Below, piece by piece: positions 1 to 9,402 of a stretch of DNA of 64,000 nt. The notes beneath the pieces are model-generated. The model was not told the DNA's origin. It did not search any database and worked only from the letters and a program-made list of their open reading frames with translations. Within the stretch, counting starts at the first letter, position 1, and each line of letters opens with the position of its first letter. Origin of the DNA: Sphingomonas sp. PP-F2F-A104-K0414 (GTDB lineage: Bacteria > Pseudomonadota > Alphaproteobacteria > Sphingomonadales > Sphingomonadaceae); NCBI RefSeq assembly GCF_004340945.1, contig NZ_SLYD01000003.1:496001-560000 (forward strand), in the 5' to 3' direction. Position numbers and translations under genes: made by a program.

Positions 1-1
1 G

Positions 2-1639
2 ATCATGGGTCGCAACTGCCGGTTTCTGCAGGGACCGAACACGGACATGGCCGACGTCGGCCGCGTTCGAGACGCGATACGTGCGCGGGAGTCGATTGAA
101 CTCGACCTGCTGAACTACAAGAGGGACGGCACGCATTTCTGGAACCGGTTGCTGGTTTCGCCTGTGTTTAACGACGACGGGGTGCTGCTCTATTTCTTCG
201 CCTCGCAGTACGACGTCACTCTTGAGCGCGAACGCCTCGTCAATCTTCAGCTCGATCGCGATGCCCTCGAAGCAGAGGTAGAGCGCTGCATTGCCGAGCT
301 TCAGGAGAGCGAGCAACGGCTTCAGTTTGCTCTTGATGCCGGCCGTCTCGGGTCCTGGAGCATCAATCTCGATACGTACAGGCTGACGGCATCTGCCGAA
401 TGCAAGAGGATATGCGGTCGTGCCCCGACCGATCCTCTGACCCTCGACGAACTGCGGGAGTCGATCCACCCGGAAGATCGGCAGATGCAGGTCGATGGCA
501 TAGAGCGCGCTGTACGCGACCGATCGCTGCTGGATATCGAGTACCGCTTGCGGACGCCGGCAGGCGAGGAACGTTGGGTACAGATCCGGGGGCAGGCCAG
601 CTACCGCGCCGATGGCACACCATTGGCAATCGTCGGGACAACCCAGGATGTGACTGCGCGGAGACGCGCTGAGGAGCATCGGACCCTTTTGGCTAATGAG
701 CTAAGCCACCGGGTGAAGAACACGCTCGCGTCCTTGCAGGCGATCGTCTCGCAAACGATGCGCCGGGCGACCTCTGTGCAGGAGGCCGGCACGACGCTGG
801 AAGCACGCATACACGCGATGTCGGCCGCGAATGACTTGCTGATCAGTGGCAGGTTCGAAAGCACATCTCTGCGTGCGCTGGTCGAGCGTATCTCCAAGCT
901 AATCCCCGAGCAATTCTCGCTGACGCCGAAGACGACGCTGGAGATCCGGCCGGTCCCGGCGTTCAAGGAGAAAACCGAGGCGGCCGGATCGTACAACGGC
1001 GGCACGCCCGACGGGTCGCGACCGGGCGTGTTCTACTACAACACCTACGACCTGCCCTCGCGTTACATGTGGGAAATGGAGACGCTGTTCTTACACGAAG
1101 GCGTGCCGGGGCATCATTTCCAGATCAGCCTCGCGCAGGAGAACACCGCGCTGCCCGCGTTCATGCGGTTCGGCGGCAATACCGCCTATGTCGAGGGCTG
1201 GGCGCTCTATGCCGAGAGCCTGTGGAAGGAACTCGGCATGGAAACCGATCCGTATCAGCGGATGGGCGGGCTGAACGACGAGATGCTGCGCGCGATGCGG
1301 CTGGTCGTCGACAGCGGAATCCATGCCAAGGGTTGGACGCGGGATCAGGCAATCACCTACATGCTCGCGAATTCGCCAATGGCGCGGACCGACGCGACGG
1401 CTGAAGTCGAACGCTACATTGCTATCCCGGGCCAGGCGCTGGCCTACAAGATCGGCCAGCTGACGATCGCGCGCACCAAGGCGAAGGCGCGGGCGATGCT
1501 TGGCCCGAAGTTCGATCCGCGCGATTTTCATGCGCAAGTGCTTGATACCGGAGCGCTGCCGATGCCGGTTCTAGAGGCTAAGATCGACAAGTGGATCGCT
1601 GCTGGCGGCGGTGCGGCGAAGCGAGCGGCCGCCCGATAG
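2..1639 (+). pseudogene. Chimeric gene: LOV/PAS HWE-type histidine kinase front fused in frame to a DUF885 tail (5' end outside window)
   Basis: The reading frame is already open at the window edge. It begins inside a LOV domain with the photoactive-cysteine motif GRNCRFLQG (Cys codon at about 17-19). A short coiled linker, a second PAS domain (about nt 320-650) and a kinase dimerisation segment follow, with ELSHRVKNTLASLQAIV and its phospho-acceptor His near nt 707. At about nt 895-930 the sequence changes abruptly. From PKTTLEIRPVPAF onward it is the C-terminal ~235 residues of a DUF885 protein, including the family motif HEGVPGHH near nt 1095-1120. The kinase therefore has no ATP-binding domain and the DUF885 part lacks roughly its first 60 percent. 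I infer a deletion or recombination scar that happens to keep the frame. Neither parent function is likely to be intact. A misassembly is the alternative. Confidence 0.8.
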
Positions 1640-2006
1640 CCAAGCGGGCTCGACGTGCCCTGACGGCTAAACAGGCTTGCCCGTATTGAGTCCGCAGGGA
1701 CGGCGGCACGGACTCGAAGCGTAAGTTCTATGCAGTCGGCCCCCTGGTAAACCAGTCGACACCGTTGAGGTTCTGTCCCGTCCGAATCCGGAATTTGGAT
1801 AGGGCACAGTGACTGGTGGCAGTTGAGCTGAGCGGGACGAAGATAAATGAGCGACCGTCCGGGGGAGCGGCGGGCGCTGCTTGAATGTCGCTTTCATCCG
1901 ACTGTTGGCCCCTAAAGCCACCCTTTGGATCTGTGAGAAGACCAAGTTTAGATCACGCGACGGGCGGACTTTCCTTTTTCGCGTTTTAGCCGCAAGTAAC
2001 GGCTGG
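1640..2006. other. Intergenic stretch
   Basis: No convincing gene is seen here; the reading frames present lack family features. It contains one degenerate copy of the dispersed repeat described at 1847-1889. Otherwise nothing is recognised. Confidence 0.5.
1847..1889 (+). repeat. Dispersed module-junction repeat, copy 1 (degenerate)
   Basis: The copy keeps the core GGGGAGC, exactly 13 bases, then TGAATGTC, which defines the family. The left part (ATGAGCGACCGTCCG) is diverged, and the TGGGTC tail seen in other copies is not conserved. Confidence 0.5.
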
Positions 2007-2543
2007 ATGGCTCTCTCACCCGACTATTATTCTATTTTAGGGGTGCCCTCGACGGCAAGTCGCGACACTATCCACGCCGCGTGGAAAGCGCTGCTGCGTC
2101 AATATCACCCCGATGCCAATCATGGTGTGGATGTTTCTGCTCGTGCGAAAGCGATCAACGAGGCGTATTCCGTTTTGGGAAAGAAGGAATCACGCGCCGC
2201 CTATGATCGGTCGCAGATCAGGCCGTCTGCCCACCGAGCGACTGGGGACCGTCCGTTTCACCCCAGGAAAGCCGGCAGGCGCCCGATGCGACCTAGCCCG
2301 TCGATGCAGCCCAGCGGTAGCTTCTCGCAGCCGCTACAGCCCAACGAATGGCTGATGGGCCTTTTCCTACTGATCCTCACGGCCGCACCGATCGCTACAA
2401 TCCTTGTTCTGTGGAATGAGGAATCCGGATTGGCACCTACGGTTCGACGTAGCGTCGCCGCTCATCCCTTGCCTAAGCCTCCTGCAAATGGCGTCCTCAG
2501 CTCATCAGGCACAAAACTCGGACTCGGACGGCCTGCTTCCTAA
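2007..2543 (+). CDS. Small J-domain protein with C-terminal membrane anchor
   Basis: The protein has 178 residues. An N-terminal J domain (about residues 4-65) contains the HPD motif in QYHPDANHG and the helix-IV region INEAYSVLG. J domains stimulate the ATPase of DnaK-type Hsp70. A basic, Pro-rich linker follows, then one hydrophobic segment (LMGLFLLILTAAPIATILVLW) that should anchor it in the membrane. The start chosen is the ATG directly before ALSPDYYSILGV, because the frame upstream has no J-domain character. There is no strong ribosome binding site. No DnaK or GrpE gene is nearby. It lies alone in the accessory part of the window, so its client is unknown. It lacks the Gly/Phe and zinc-finger regions of DnaJ. 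Confidence 0.75.
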   Translation: MALSPDYYSILGVPSTASRDTIHAAWKALLRQYHPDANHGVDVSARAKAINEAYSVLGKKESRAAYDRSQIRPSAHRATGDRPFHPRKAGRRPMRPSPSMQPSGSFSQPLQPNEWLMGLFLLILTAAPIATILVLWNEESGLAPTVRRSVAAHPLPKPPANGVLSSSGTKLGLGRPAS

Positions 2544-2919
2544 ACTACCGCCCAACCGCGACATTCGAATTCGCAGGGTCAGGCGCCAAAAGCAGTCGTA
2601 ACGCGGAGATGAACGAGCGTCTGTAGTTGGGAAGTTGGGCAGGGGGCGGGGACGTCTGCTTCTGGGTCAGCGCTGCCGCGAAGCCGGTGGCGACTTTCGC
2701 TCAAAGCCGGCCGTTTAGATTAGCACGGCGAACGTCTGCTCCCGACGGAAGCTGCCTCTAAAAACACTCCGAACCAGACAGTAGGGAAGGTGCCCGGAAG
2801 CGGACGTTCGGCCTGCCTCCGCACGCGGCCATAAGGTTCGAAGTGGTTAAGCATCCGGTCGAAGCCAATCCTAAAGGCGCCGAAAGTTTGCGACGCTGCG
2901 ATTGCTCAGGCTCCGGACG
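2544..2919. other. Intergenic stretch with repeat remnants
   Basis: No gene is recognised. It holds repeat copy 2 (2609-2668) and further short pieces resembling its right half (GAACGTCTGCT near 2728; GGACGTTCGG near 2800), so it looks like decayed repeat material between two modules. Confidence 0.5.
2609..2668 (+). repeat. Dispersed module-junction repeat, copy 2 (degenerate)
   Basis: It begins ATGAACGAGCG and has AGTTGGG in the place of the AGTTGGGGAGC core. It ends with GACGTC, six bases and TGGGTC, as in the better-preserved copies at 6301 and 21941. Confidence 0.5.
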
Positions 2920-5900
2920 TTATTGCACCCGGAAGGAGTATCGTCCCGCAAGGTCGAAGGCACGTAGAAGATGATGATGGCCGACGTTCCTCTTCATCCG
3001 GTCCAACGCGTGGAGGCCTCTCTCGAGTACCTTTCCGGCGTGGGAAGACAAGAGATCCAGGACGACGGATTTGTTGGGGGCGAGGGCGTGTATCTCAGCT
3101 TCGGTATAGATTCTCCGGCTGTATCCGACGATCGCGTCGAAGTCTTCGCCGTCGATCCGTCCTAGACGGTCGATGAGCGTGGCCATGTCGCCGGGCGGCA
3201 GTCCGGTGTCCAGCGCCAGAGCGAGGATAATCACCCAGTAGGGCGGACCTTCCCCGCCGCCGGTCAGGTAGTCGCCCAAGCGGTTCTCGGGTATCGACAC
3301 TCGGATCAGCCTGAATATGTTCACCATGCGCTTCACGGCACGTGGGGATCGCGCGGCTATAGGCTGCATTGCCTCCATCACCCGGAGCTCTTCGTCCGTG
3401 ATGGCGAGCTGCCGCCTTGCCCTGTCGGCGTCGGCGATCGGCGGCCTGGCGGGTTCCAGCCGGGGAAAGGTGCCCGCGGCCTTTACTCCTGCGCCGTCGT
3501 CGTCCTCCTCCTCCTCCTCCTCCGAGGCGTCGAGGACGGGCGTTGACGCGCCTGGTCTCAGAAGGGTGTTGATGTAGCGGACGTAGCCGGAGTTCTCCGT
3601 CTCCCCCGGCGCCAGCGTGCGAACCCAGAACGGAATCTGGAATATCTTCTCCAGATAATCTGCCGGATCGATGGTGTGCTCGCCGCCGGAAAGCGCGCGA
3701 TGCTCCTTCACGAGAGCTGCGCGAAGCCAGCGGACGTCCACCGCCGCGACTACCACGAAACAGGGGAAGGCGAGCATGAGATGGATCGCTTCGAGTATCT
3801 GCACGACCTGCCGCTCGCTGCACCGGTCGAGGTCGTCGATGTAGATCACGATGCGCTGCACCGGTCCTCGCTGCTCGCTGGCGTTCATGCGCTCAACCAA
3901 ATGGTTCAACTGTTCGAAGCAGCGCCGCACGGTCCCGAGCGTGCCGAGGCGCCCACGCAGGGCCGCCACTTCCGCCGAGTCCTTGAGTAGGTAGTCGAGC
4001 ATGAGGGCGGGGGGCGGGGATCCGACGTCGTCGACAGTGCTGTATCGCTCGACGATCTTTCTGCTCTTGGCGATCGCGGCCTCGGCTTCGGTCTTCGCCC
4101 GTTCGCTCTTCCGCAGCCTGCCTTCCGCGCTAGCCAACTCGGCCGCGTTCCGAACACGTGCCTCGACGAACTTCCGCCGGATGACCGAGACGGCTCGGAA
4201 TATGGGTGCGACGACGCCTAGAGTGGCGTACCCGGTCGGTGCCAGCGCTAGGGCCGCGTTGGCGATGGATCGCCCGGTGGGCCCGAGCCATCTTGCGATG
4301 CCCGTCAAGTTTAGCAAAAGGTATGCGGCCACCGCAAAAACGCCGATTGCGGCCAGCCAGAGGAGGGACCGCTTCGCCGCTCTGGTGCGCGCCCATCTCG
4401 AGACGAACATTCCGAGCTCGACGGAATCAGCGCCCGCCTCTGCGTATTTCTTAGCGAGCTTGCCCCCGTCCTCCTCGTCGATCAGCAACGCCTCGCGGAC
4501 GGTGTCGACAGCGGTCCTTTTCTTCGCTCCGCCGTCGTCAGCATCGTCTCCCGCGCCGTCGTTCTGGCCGCCGTCCTTTTCGTCGTCCTTGGTCGGCTTG
4601 CGACCGCGCAGGACTTCGTCGAACGCACGGGTGATGGCCAGTGCCAGGCCGGCCTGTTCTCTCGCCTGCGCCTCTTCGACCGCCTTCGTTGCGTCGTCGA
4701 TCAACGCCTCGCTCTCCTTGAGCTGCATCCGAGCGATCGTCAGCTCGCTCGCCTCGCGTCCGGTCAGTGCCGCGACCTCGGCGACGAGGCGGGTGCCGAT
4801 GTCGTCCGCCTTGCCGCCGATGCCCCCGGCGGCGATCTGGTCGAAAAGTTCGGCGGTCAGCGATGCCCAGAGATTTTCGCTGTCGGCGAAGCTCCAGGCG
4901 TTGAACTCCAACTGCATCACGCCGGTCACCCGTGCGAGGCCGGGGTCTTCGTCCGGATCGGGTCGTCGCGATCGCTCTGCGGCGATCTGGTTGCCTATCT
5001 CGCTCTTCAGCTCCGCCATCAACGTGCTCTTGCCCGAGCCCCAGGCGCCGAAGATGCCGATCGCCAACGGCGGCGCTGCAGCCTCGAGCAGGATCACGTC
5101 TGCGAGGGCGCGAGCATCCGTGGAGGTGCCGAAAACGTCAGTGCCGGTAGCCACCCTGTCGCTCGAGTAGCCTGCGCGGCGATCGCCACGGTCCGGGCTC
5201 GCACCCTCGATGCGCGCGATCTCCGAGGCCCAAGCGACCGCGATGCCACGCTCTGCCGCCAAATTCCGTAGAACCCCGATCGCGGTGCGCCGGAACGCTG
5301 CGAACTCTTGCTCCGAGGATAGGAGGCCATGCAGCGCGTCAAGTCCCGTGGGGCTCCCGACGATCGCTGCAAGCAAATGAGAAAATTCGATTGATCCACG
5401 ACTGGTCATTGTTCGGGCGCGGACCGCAGCGGCATCGGAAATTAGGTCGACCACGTCCCAGCGCAGAAGCGCGTTGTCGGGTTTTGCCATCGGCTGGCGC
5501 ATTGCGTCTAGCGCGGGCGGCGGAATGAACACGTTCTCGTCGCGAAATTGCGCCGATACGTCGGTCATCGTCTTGCTGACGTTCGATTCCAGCGCGCTGC
5601 CTATCGTCGCAGCTACTAGATCGATGGCGTCGATCTCAAGATTGCCCTCGACTGAAAGCGCGGCGATCTTGGCGGCCAGGTCCATCGCGCGCCGCACGTC
5701 TTGACTCAAATAGCGCTGGCCGCCAGCCCATATCCAGCGGTTCATGGCCTTGAGGGTCGTGGACATGCCTGCGATAGCGAGAATGGGATCCGGCGCGTCC
5801 GCAGGCGCCCTGCCGATCGTAGCCCGGTGGGGCAACTTGAGCCTGTCCACCTTCGACTTCACGGCGTTTCGCGAAACGCCTCCCAGCTCCTCCGCGATCT

Positions 5901-5973
5901 GCGCGACGCTCACGCCCGCGTTCCACATAGAGATTAGGCGCGCTTCGCGGTCGTCTGTCCAAGTTTCTACCAT
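2920..5973 (-). CDS. KAP-family P-loop NTPase with N-terminal GcrA-like DNA-binding domain
   Basis: The protein has 1,017 residues counted from the ATG before VETWTDDREARL. Residues 4-46 closely match the GcrA N-terminal helix-turn-helix (WTDDREARLISMW, then ELGGVSRNAVKSKV). A helical region with a Clp-N-like look follows (about 80-250). The KAP NTPase has Walker A GIFGAWGSGKST (306-317, Lys315), two membrane segments inserted between the Walker motifs (about 536-558 and 568-592), and Walker B IVIYIDDLDRC (708-718). An acidic run of Glu and Asp lies near residue 830. KAP NTPases are membrane-associated, and some act in phage exclusion (PifA) or anti-phage systems (QatA). No partner gene overlaps it. 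Function as a defence ATPase is inference; the domain order is seen. The frame stays open upstream across a 13-G tract, so a longer N-terminus is possible but looks unlike protein. Confidence 0.85.
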   Translation of the reverse strand: MVETWTDDREARLISMWNAGVSVAQIAEELGGVSRNAVKSKVDRLKLPHRATIGRAPADAPDPILAIAGMSTTLKAMNRWIWAGGQRYLSQDVRRAMDLAAKIAALSVEGNLEIDAIDLVAATIGSALESNVSKTMTDVSAQFRDENVFIPPPALDAMRQPMAKPDNALLRWDVVDLISDAAAVRARTMTSRGSIEFSHLLAAIVGSPTGLDALHGLLSSEQEFAAFRRTAIGVLRNLAAERGIAVAWASEIARIEGASPDRGDRRAGYSSDRVATGTDVFGTSTDARALADVILLEAAAPPLAIGIFGAWGSGKSTLMAELKSEIGNQIAAERSRRPDPDEDPGLARVTGVMQLEFNAWSFADSENLWASLTAELFDQIAAGGIGGKADDIGTRLVAEVAALTGREASELTIARMQLKESEALIDDATKAVEEAQAREQAGLALAITRAFDEVLRGRKPTKDDEKDGGQNDGAGDDADDGGAKKRTAVDTVREALLIDEEDGGKLAKKYAEAGADSVELGMFVSRWARTRAAKRSLLWLAAIGVFAVAAYLLLNLTGIARWLGPTGRSIANAALALAPTGYATLGVVAPIFRAVSVIRRKFVEARVRNAAELASAEGRLRKSERAKTEAEAAIAKSRKIVERYSTVDDVGSPPPALMLDYLLKDSAEVAALRGRLGTLGTVRRCFEQLNHLVERMNASEQRGPVQRIVIYIDDLDRCSERQVVQILEAIHLMLAFPCFVVVAAVDVRWLRAALVKEHRALSGGEHTIDPADYLEKIFQIPFWVRTLAPGETENSGYVRYINTLLRPGASTPVLDASEEEEEEDDDGAGVKAAGTFPRLEPARPPIADADRARRQLAITDEELRVMEAMQPIAARSPRAVKRMVNIFRLIRVSIPENRLGDYLTGGGEGPPYWVIILALALDTGLPPGDMATLIDRLGRIDGEDFDAIVGYSRRIYTEAEIHALAPNKSVVLDLLSSHAGKVLERGLHALDRMKRNVGHHHLLRAFDLAGRYSFRVQ

Positions 5974-5975
5974 TA

Positions 5976-5988
5976 CCCCCCCCCCCCC
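5976..5988. repeat. Homopolymer of 13 G (on the gene strand) two bases before the KAP start codon
   Basis: On the minus strand the tract is G13, then TA, then ATG. It occupies the place of the Shine-Dalgarno sequence. Slippage would change the spacing, or shift the frame if translation began further upstream. No other homopolymer of this length was seen in the window. Confidence 0.85.
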
Positions 5989-6300
5989 GAAGCCCGCCTT
6001 CTTGCGGTAACTCGCCCGGTCGTCCAGAGGGAAGCGACTGTAATCGAACCATATCGGTCGCACCGGGTGAGGGATTAGACGGAAAACCTGCGCTAGCTCG
6101 ATCGGCCGTTTTGTTGGCTTAGCATTTGTAAGCGGACTGACAGCGTCCGGCCCCGTTACAGCCGCGTTGCGAAGTCCGCAGGACGAAAGTTCAATGTCGT
6201 GTTTTGGCGATAGAACTGCCGTTGAGCACTTAGCGGGGGAATGGCCGGTAAGTCCCACTTCTTCTCATTCTACGGCCGCTCGTCCCGGCGTCGAGCGGAC

Positions 6301-6360
6301 ATGAACGGATGTCCGAAGTTGGGGAGCACACCACGGCCGCTGAATGTCGTCTTGTGGGTC
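6301..6360 (+). repeat. Dispersed module-junction repeat, copy 3
   Basis: ATGAACGGATGT is followed by CCGAAGTTGGGGAGC, 13 bases, TGAATGTC, 6 bases and TGGGTC. It matches the copies at 13455 and 21941 in order and spacing. Confidence 0.75.
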
Positions 6361-6458
6361 TGGCCGGCAGCCGTAGGGCAGGGGGCCGCTCGCCCAATGT
6401 CGGTCGTTTTATCTAAATATGTACGGTCGCGGATCCCACCATTCTAGCCGCCAGGGCG

Positions 6459-6583
6459 ATTCCCGTTTTCCATGTCCGGTAGGCAATTTCGGGAAAGTTA
6501 AATCGGGAACAGATTTCGGGAAAGTGGCTCCTTCAGCGGTTGTGGCAACAACATCAATCTCCGCTTTCCCGTTCTAGATTCCC
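6459..6583. repeat. Cluster of direct and inverted GGGAA motifs
   Basis: Three direct copies (TTTCGGGAAAGT at 6488, AATCGGGAAC at 6501, TTTCGGGAAAGT at 6515) are flanked by inverted TTCCC motifs at 6460, 6566 and 6579. A related TTTTCGGGAAATTCGG occurs at 13392, the far side of the ars-nhaA-oxyR module. It may be a recombination or protein-binding site; the role is unknown. Confidence 0.4.
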
Positions 6584-6601
6584 TTTTGAGGAAGCACATA
6601 G

Positions 6602-7357
6602 TCAGGACTTTGGAACGTGCGGAGCAACCGCAATGCTCGAAAAGTCCGTCGTCTGGTCGATCGCCACGCCGGCCTCTTTGCGTTCAGAATAGCGGTCGAC
6701 AAGCTGCCCGGTGTGCGGTCGCAACAGGACCGTGAAGCGCACCAGCTCCTCCATCACATCCACGATCCGATCGTAATAGCTGGACGGCTTCATCCGGCCG
6801 GCGTCGTCAAACTCGTTGAACGCCTTTGCGACGCTCGACTGGTTGGGGATCGTCACCATCCGCATCCAGCGGCCAAGGACGCGCAGCGTGTTGACGCTGT
6901 TGAACGACTGCGATCCCGCCGAGACCTGCATGACGGCAAGCGTCCGGCCCTGCGTCGGTCGCATTCCGCCCATCGACAGGGGCAGGTGATCAACTTGCAG
7001 CTTCATGATGCTGGTAATCTGGCCGTGCCGCTCCGGGCTGCACCACACATGCCCCTCCGACCATAGCGACAGCTCGCGCAACTCGTGGACGGCCGGGTGA
7101 TCGTCTCCCGTAACCTGATCAGGCAGTGGTAGCGTGGTGGGATCAAAAATGCGTGTTTCGCAGCCGAAGAATCGCAGCAGACGAGCAGCTTCCTCCACAC
7201 ACAGCCGCGAGAAGGACCGTTCCCGCAGGGAGCCGTAGAGCAACAGGATGCGCGGAGGTGGATCGCCAGCACCTAGCCCAAGAGCAGGACGATCGAGCGC
7301 ATAGCGCCGATCGAGCGCGGGTAGGTTATCAGGATCGGAGAGAATGCGGAGCGGCAT
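6602..7357 (-). CDS. arsH: ArsH NADPH-dependent FMN reductase / organoarsenical oxidase
   Basis: The protein has 251 residues and a flavodoxin-like fold. [16 protein letters not shown] is the FMN-phosphate loop typical of ArsH, and the family block [21 protein letters not shown] is present. ArsH oxidises trivalent organoarsenicals in the cytoplasm. The start is the ATG at 7357, which shares its A with the stop of ynfA (TGATG), giving translational coupling. It is the last gene of a five-gene arsenic operon read right to left. Length and motifs are normal for the family. Confidence 0.93.
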   Translation of the reverse strand: MPLRILSDPDNLPALDRRYALDRPALGLGAGDPPPRILLLYGSLRERSFSRLCVEEAARLLRFFGCETRIFDPTTLPLPDQVTGDDHPAVHELRELSLWSEGHVWCSPERHGQITSIMKLQVDHLPLSMGGMRPTQGRTLAVMQVSAGSQSFNSVNTLRVLGRWMRMVTIPNQSSVAKAFNEFDDAGRMKPSSYYDRIVDVMEELVRFTVLLRPHTGQLVDRYSERKEAGVAIDQTTDFSSIAVAPHVPKS

Positions 7358-7680
7358 CAGGCGGTCCTTGGGCCAAGCAGAATGATACAGGTGCCGATCA
7401 GGCACAGTGCGGCTCCGCCCGCGTCCCAGCGATCGGGCCTTACCCCTTCGACAGCCCACAGCCAGATTAACGATGCGCAGATGTAGACGCCGCCATAGGC
7501 AGCATAGGCCCGCCCCGCTGCATCGCTATCCACGCGTGTCAGCAGCCAGGCGAACAGCATAAGCGAGACCACGCCCGGAGGCAGCCACAGAGGCGATTTG
7601 CCCAGTCGCAACCAGGCCCAAAAGGCAAAGCAGCCTGCGATTTCCGCGAGTGCCGCGGCCACATATACGAGTGCCGTCAT
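7357..7680 (-). CDS. ynfA: YnfA/UPF0060 small multidrug-type membrane protein
   Basis: The 107-residue integral membrane protein has four hydrophobic helices. It carries the family signature [21 protein letters not shown] near its start and [16 protein letters not shown] in the middle. YnfA proteins resemble SMR transporters. Its start overlaps the arsB stop by four bases (ATGA) and its stop overlaps the arsH start, so it is embedded in the ars operon. A role in arsenic or antimonial efflux is inference from context. Confidence 0.9.
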   Translation of the reverse strand: MTALVYVAAALAEIAGCFAFWAWLRLGKSPLWLPPGVVSLMLFAWLLTRVDSDAAGRAYAAYGGVYICASLIWLWAVEGVRPDRWDAGGAALCLIGTCIILLGPRTA

Positions 7681-8963
7681 GCCATGCTGATCCTGATCGC
7701 GAGTGCCGCGAGCGTAACCAGCAGCACGGGGATCGTTAGCGTCGCGCCGACCTTGAAATAATAACCCCAGCCGATCCGGATGCCCTTCTGCCCGAGGACA
7801 TGCAGCCAGAGCAGCGTCGCGAGCGACCCGATCGGCGTGATCTTCGGGCCAAGGTCACAGCCGATGACGTTGGCGTAGATCATCGCTTCTTTGATCGCGC
7901 CCGTGGCGTGCGTCGCGTCGATCGACAGCGCCCCCACCAGCACCGTTGGCATGTTGTTCATCACTGACGACAACAGCGCGGCGATGATCCCGGTCCCGAA
8001 CGCTGCGCCCCACACGCCGCCTTGCGCGGTGCGATCGAGCAGGCCGGCAAGGTGATCGGTCAGGCCTGCATTTCGCAGGCCATAGACGACCATGTACATG
8101 CCGAGCGAGAAGATCACGACCTGCCACGGCGCACCGGCCAGCACCTTGCGCGTCTGAATGACATGGCCGCGCGCGGCGATGACGAGCAGGAGAACAGCGC
8201 CGGCAGCGGCAACGGCGCTGACCGGCACGCCGATCGGTTCGAGCAGGAAGAAGCCGGCGAGCAGCAGTGCGAGGACGACCCACCCCGCCTTGAAGGTAGC
8301 ACGATCGCGGATCGCGTCAGCGGGCGCGCGGAGCTGCGCCACGTCATAGCCGGTCGGTATGTCGCGACGGAAGAACAGCAGCAGCACGATCTGCGTCGCC
8401 GCGATCGACGCCAGATCGACCGGTACCATCACCGAGGCATAATCGGCAAAGCCGATCCGGAAGAAGTCGGCCGACACGATGTTGACGAGGTTGGAGACGA
8501 TCAGCGGCAGGCTGGCGGTATCGGCGATGAACCCTGCCGCCATGACGAACGCCAGTGTGGCCTTGTCCTTGTATCCCAGCGCGCGCAGCATCGCGATGAC
8601 GATCGGCGTCAGAATCAGCGCCGCGCCATCATTGGCGAACAGCGCCGACACCGCCGCGCCGAGCAGGACGATCAGCACGAACAGCCGGCGACCATGCCCC
8701 CGGCCCCAGCGCGCGACGTGGAGCGCCGCCCATTCGAAGAACCCGGCTTCATCGAGCAACAGGCTGACGATGATGATCGCGACGAAGGTCGCGGTCGCAT
8801 TCCAGACGATTCCCCACACCACCGGCACGTCGGAGAGCGAGACGACCCCGACGAGCAGCGCGACAGCCGCGCCGCCCAGCGCGCTCCACCCGATGCCGAG
8901 CCCCTTGGGCTGCCAGATGACGAGCGCGATCGTGACGATGAAGATGGCAAGCGCGAGCAGCAT
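7677..8963 (-). CDS. arsB: ArsB arsenite efflux permease
   Basis: The 428-residue polytopic membrane protein has about 12 hydrophobic helices. The ArsB pattern is clear: [16 protein letters not shown], then [16 protein letters not shown], then [12 protein letters not shown] and a [20 protein letters not shown] block near the C-terminus. It exports As(III) and Sb(III), driven by the membrane potential, or coupled to ArsA where one exists; no arsA is present here. The arsC stop and arsB start share one base (TGATG). Its length matches the E. coli type rather than the Acr3 type. Confidence 0.95.
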   Translation of the reverse strand: MLLALAIFIVTIALVIWQPKGLGIGWSALGGAAVALLVGVVSLSDVPVVWGIVWNATATFVAIIIVSLLLDEAGFFEWAALHVARWGRGHGRRLFVLIVLLGAAVSALFANDGAALILTPIVIAMLRALGYKDKATLAFVMAAGFIADTASLPLIVSNLVNIVSADFFRIGFADYASVMVPVDLASIAATQIVLLLFFRRDIPTGYDVAQLRAPADAIRDRATFKAGWVVLALLLAGFFLLEPIGVPVSAVAAAGAVLLLVIAARGHVIQTRKVLAGAPWQVVIFSLGMYMVVYGLRNAGLTDHLAGLLDRTAQGGVWGAAFGTGIIAALLSSVMNNMPTVLVGALSIDATHATGAIKEAMIYANVIGCDLGPKITPIGSLATLLWLHVLGQKGIRIGWGYYFKVGATLTIPVLLVTLAALAIRISMA

Positions 8964-9391
8964 CAGGCGATGCGCTGGCCCGAGGAATCCACGATCTTTT
9001 CACCGTCTTCCTTGGCAAACGCACCCTGTTGCGGCTCAGGCAGCAGATCGAGGACCGCTTCGGACGGTCGGCACAGCTTCACGCCGAGCGACGAGACGAC
9101 GAGCGGTCGGTTGATGAGGACCGGATGCGCCATCATCGCGTCCACCAGCGCGGCGTCGGACAGCGTGGTGTCACCAAGGCCCAACTCAGCATAAGGCGTC
9201 CCCTTTTCACGCAGCAGATCGCGAGGCGTGATCCCGGCGCGATCGACCAGCTCGATCAGCAGCGCGCGCGAGGGCGGTGTTTTTAGATATTCGATGACGT
9301 GCGGCTCGATGCCGGCATTGCGGATCATCGCCAGCGTGTTGCGCGACGTGCCGCACTCGGAGTTGTGATAGATCACGATATCGACGGCCAC
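8963..9391 (-). CDS. arsC: ArsC glutaredoxin-coupled arsenate reductase
   Basis: The protein has 142 residues from a GTG start (AAAGGA lies six bases upstream), reading [19 protein letters not shown]. The catalytic Cys13 lies in the [10 protein letters not shown] motif of the E. coli-type Ars[12 protein letters not shown] carries the conserved Arg. It reduces As(V) to As(III) using glutathione and glutaredoxin, which feeds ArsB encoded next. An upstream GTG at 9442 would overlap arsR by 40 bases and lacks a ribosome site, so the shorter start is preferred. Confidence 0.93.
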   Translation of the reverse strand: MAVDIVIYHNSECGTSRNTLAMIRNAGIEPHVIEYLKTPPSRALLIELVDRAGITPRDLLREKGTPYAELGLGDTTLSDAALVDAMMAHPVLINRPLVVSSLGVKLCRPSEAVLDLLPEPQQGAFAKEDGEKIVDSSGQRIA

Positions 9392-9402
9392 GGGGCGTCC
9401 TT

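Larger units (their letters stand above)
5989..6601. other. Intergenic stretch between KAP gene and ars operon
   Basis: There is no recognisable gene. It contains repeat copy 3 (6301-6360) and a cluster of GGGAA/TTCCC motifs (6459-6583). It is the junction between two accessory modules. The promoter of the KAP gene should lie at its left end but no clear -10/-35 pair was seen. Confidence 0.5.

Noticed and set aside
4001-5170. 389-codon plus-strand frame opposite the KAP gene
   Set aside because: Composition is Ser/Ala/Arg-rich without domains; it is the shadow of the NTPase gene on the other strand.
5973-6258. N-terminal extension of the KAP protein to 6258
   Set aside because: The added ~95 residues cross the G13 tract and show no protein-like pattern; the GcrA-like domain begins cleanly at the ATG at 5973.
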